In this document: one piece after another, positions 5,190-5,278 of the stretch | Layout of the letters: each line of letters begins with the position of its first letter | Numbering within the stretch: the stretch's first letter is position 1 | Assembly (NCBI GenBank): GCA_049515175.1 | Contig: JBEKUI010000295.1 | Span: forward strand, 1-5,278 | DNA length: 5,278 nucleotides | Reading direction: 5' to 3' | DNA from: JACQNR01 sp049515175 | GTDB lineage: Bacteria > Acidobacteriota > Terriglobia > UBA7540 | Position numbers and translations under genes: made by a program | Notes under the pieces: model-generated | The model's database searches: none | What the model was told of the DNA's origin: nothing | The model's input: the letters and a program-made list of their open reading frames with translations, nothing else

Positions 5190-5278
5190 TCAAGCTAGCT
5201 CCGGTTCTGCCACTAAGTCTTTGTAGGTGATGGTGTTGGTGCTAAGGCAGGCGCGCGTGAGGCGGTGGAACAAGCTCC
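5190..5278 (-). CDS. Possible C-terminal 28 residues of an unidentified protein (cut by window edge)
   Basis: A minus-strand frame enters from the right edge and ends at TGA 5192-5190. The visible chain begins SLFHRLTRACLSTNT and closes with ITYKDLVAEPELA. Twenty-one of 28 codons end in G or C, including 17 of the first 18, which suits coding DNA in this genome, and the composition is ordinary and helix-like. I do not recognise the family. The opposite strand offers a competing reading in which a plus-strand gene starts with GTG/ATG near 5227-5232, and its third positions coincide with those of this frame, so codon bias cannot choose between them. That alternative lacks a well-placed ribosome site. 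If the minus reading is right, this gene may be upstream of the amidohydrolase operon with a 217-base gap. Confidence 0.35.
   Translation of the reverse strand, partial: SLFHRLTRACLSTNTITYKDLVAEPELA

Overview
The window is ordinary chromosomal DNA from a GC-rich bacterium. Third codon positions are strongly G/C, and three of the five genes with visible starts begin with GTG. No ribosomal RNA, tRNA, CRISPR array, transposase or phage gene is visible. The gene content and the heptanucleotide arrays between genes would suit an Acidobacteriota genome: several secreted hydrolases, a DUF47-PiT pair and a small ComEA-like protein. That assignment is an inference and rests on no marker gene.

Layout, left to right. 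(1) At 1-373, minus strand, is the N-terminal 124 residues of a secreted protein that looks like the start of a glycosidase-type TIM barrel; it runs off the left edge. (2) A 210-base divergent spacer follows. (3) Two plus-strand genes form a phosphate-uptake pair: a DUF47/PhoU-like protein (584-1195) and a PiT-family low-affinity phosphate permease (1365-2366). (4) A 197-base convergent spacer (2367-2563) holds two different 7-bp tandem arrays, one purine-rich and one pyrimidine-rich, which are partly complementary to each other. (5) A tight three-gene minus-strand operon reads leftwards from 4972 to 2564: a secreted amidohydrolase-superfamily enzyme, a Rossmann/DUF2520 protein and a small exported helix-hairpin-helix protein of the ComEA type. 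The genes are separated by 4 bp and then overlap by 4 bp. (6) A 5' leader and promoter region contains an AT-richer patch, and at the right edge there may be the last 28 codons of another minus-strand gene.

The phosphate pair has a clear joint logic: DUF47 proteins are typical partners of PiT permeases. The minus-strand operon is co-transcribed by arrangement, but its three products belong to unrelated families and I cannot name a shared pathway. I did not find a convincing new biological system. The items most worth a second look are the paired heptad arrays between the convergent genes and the amidohydrolase/DUF2520/ComEA-like operon.
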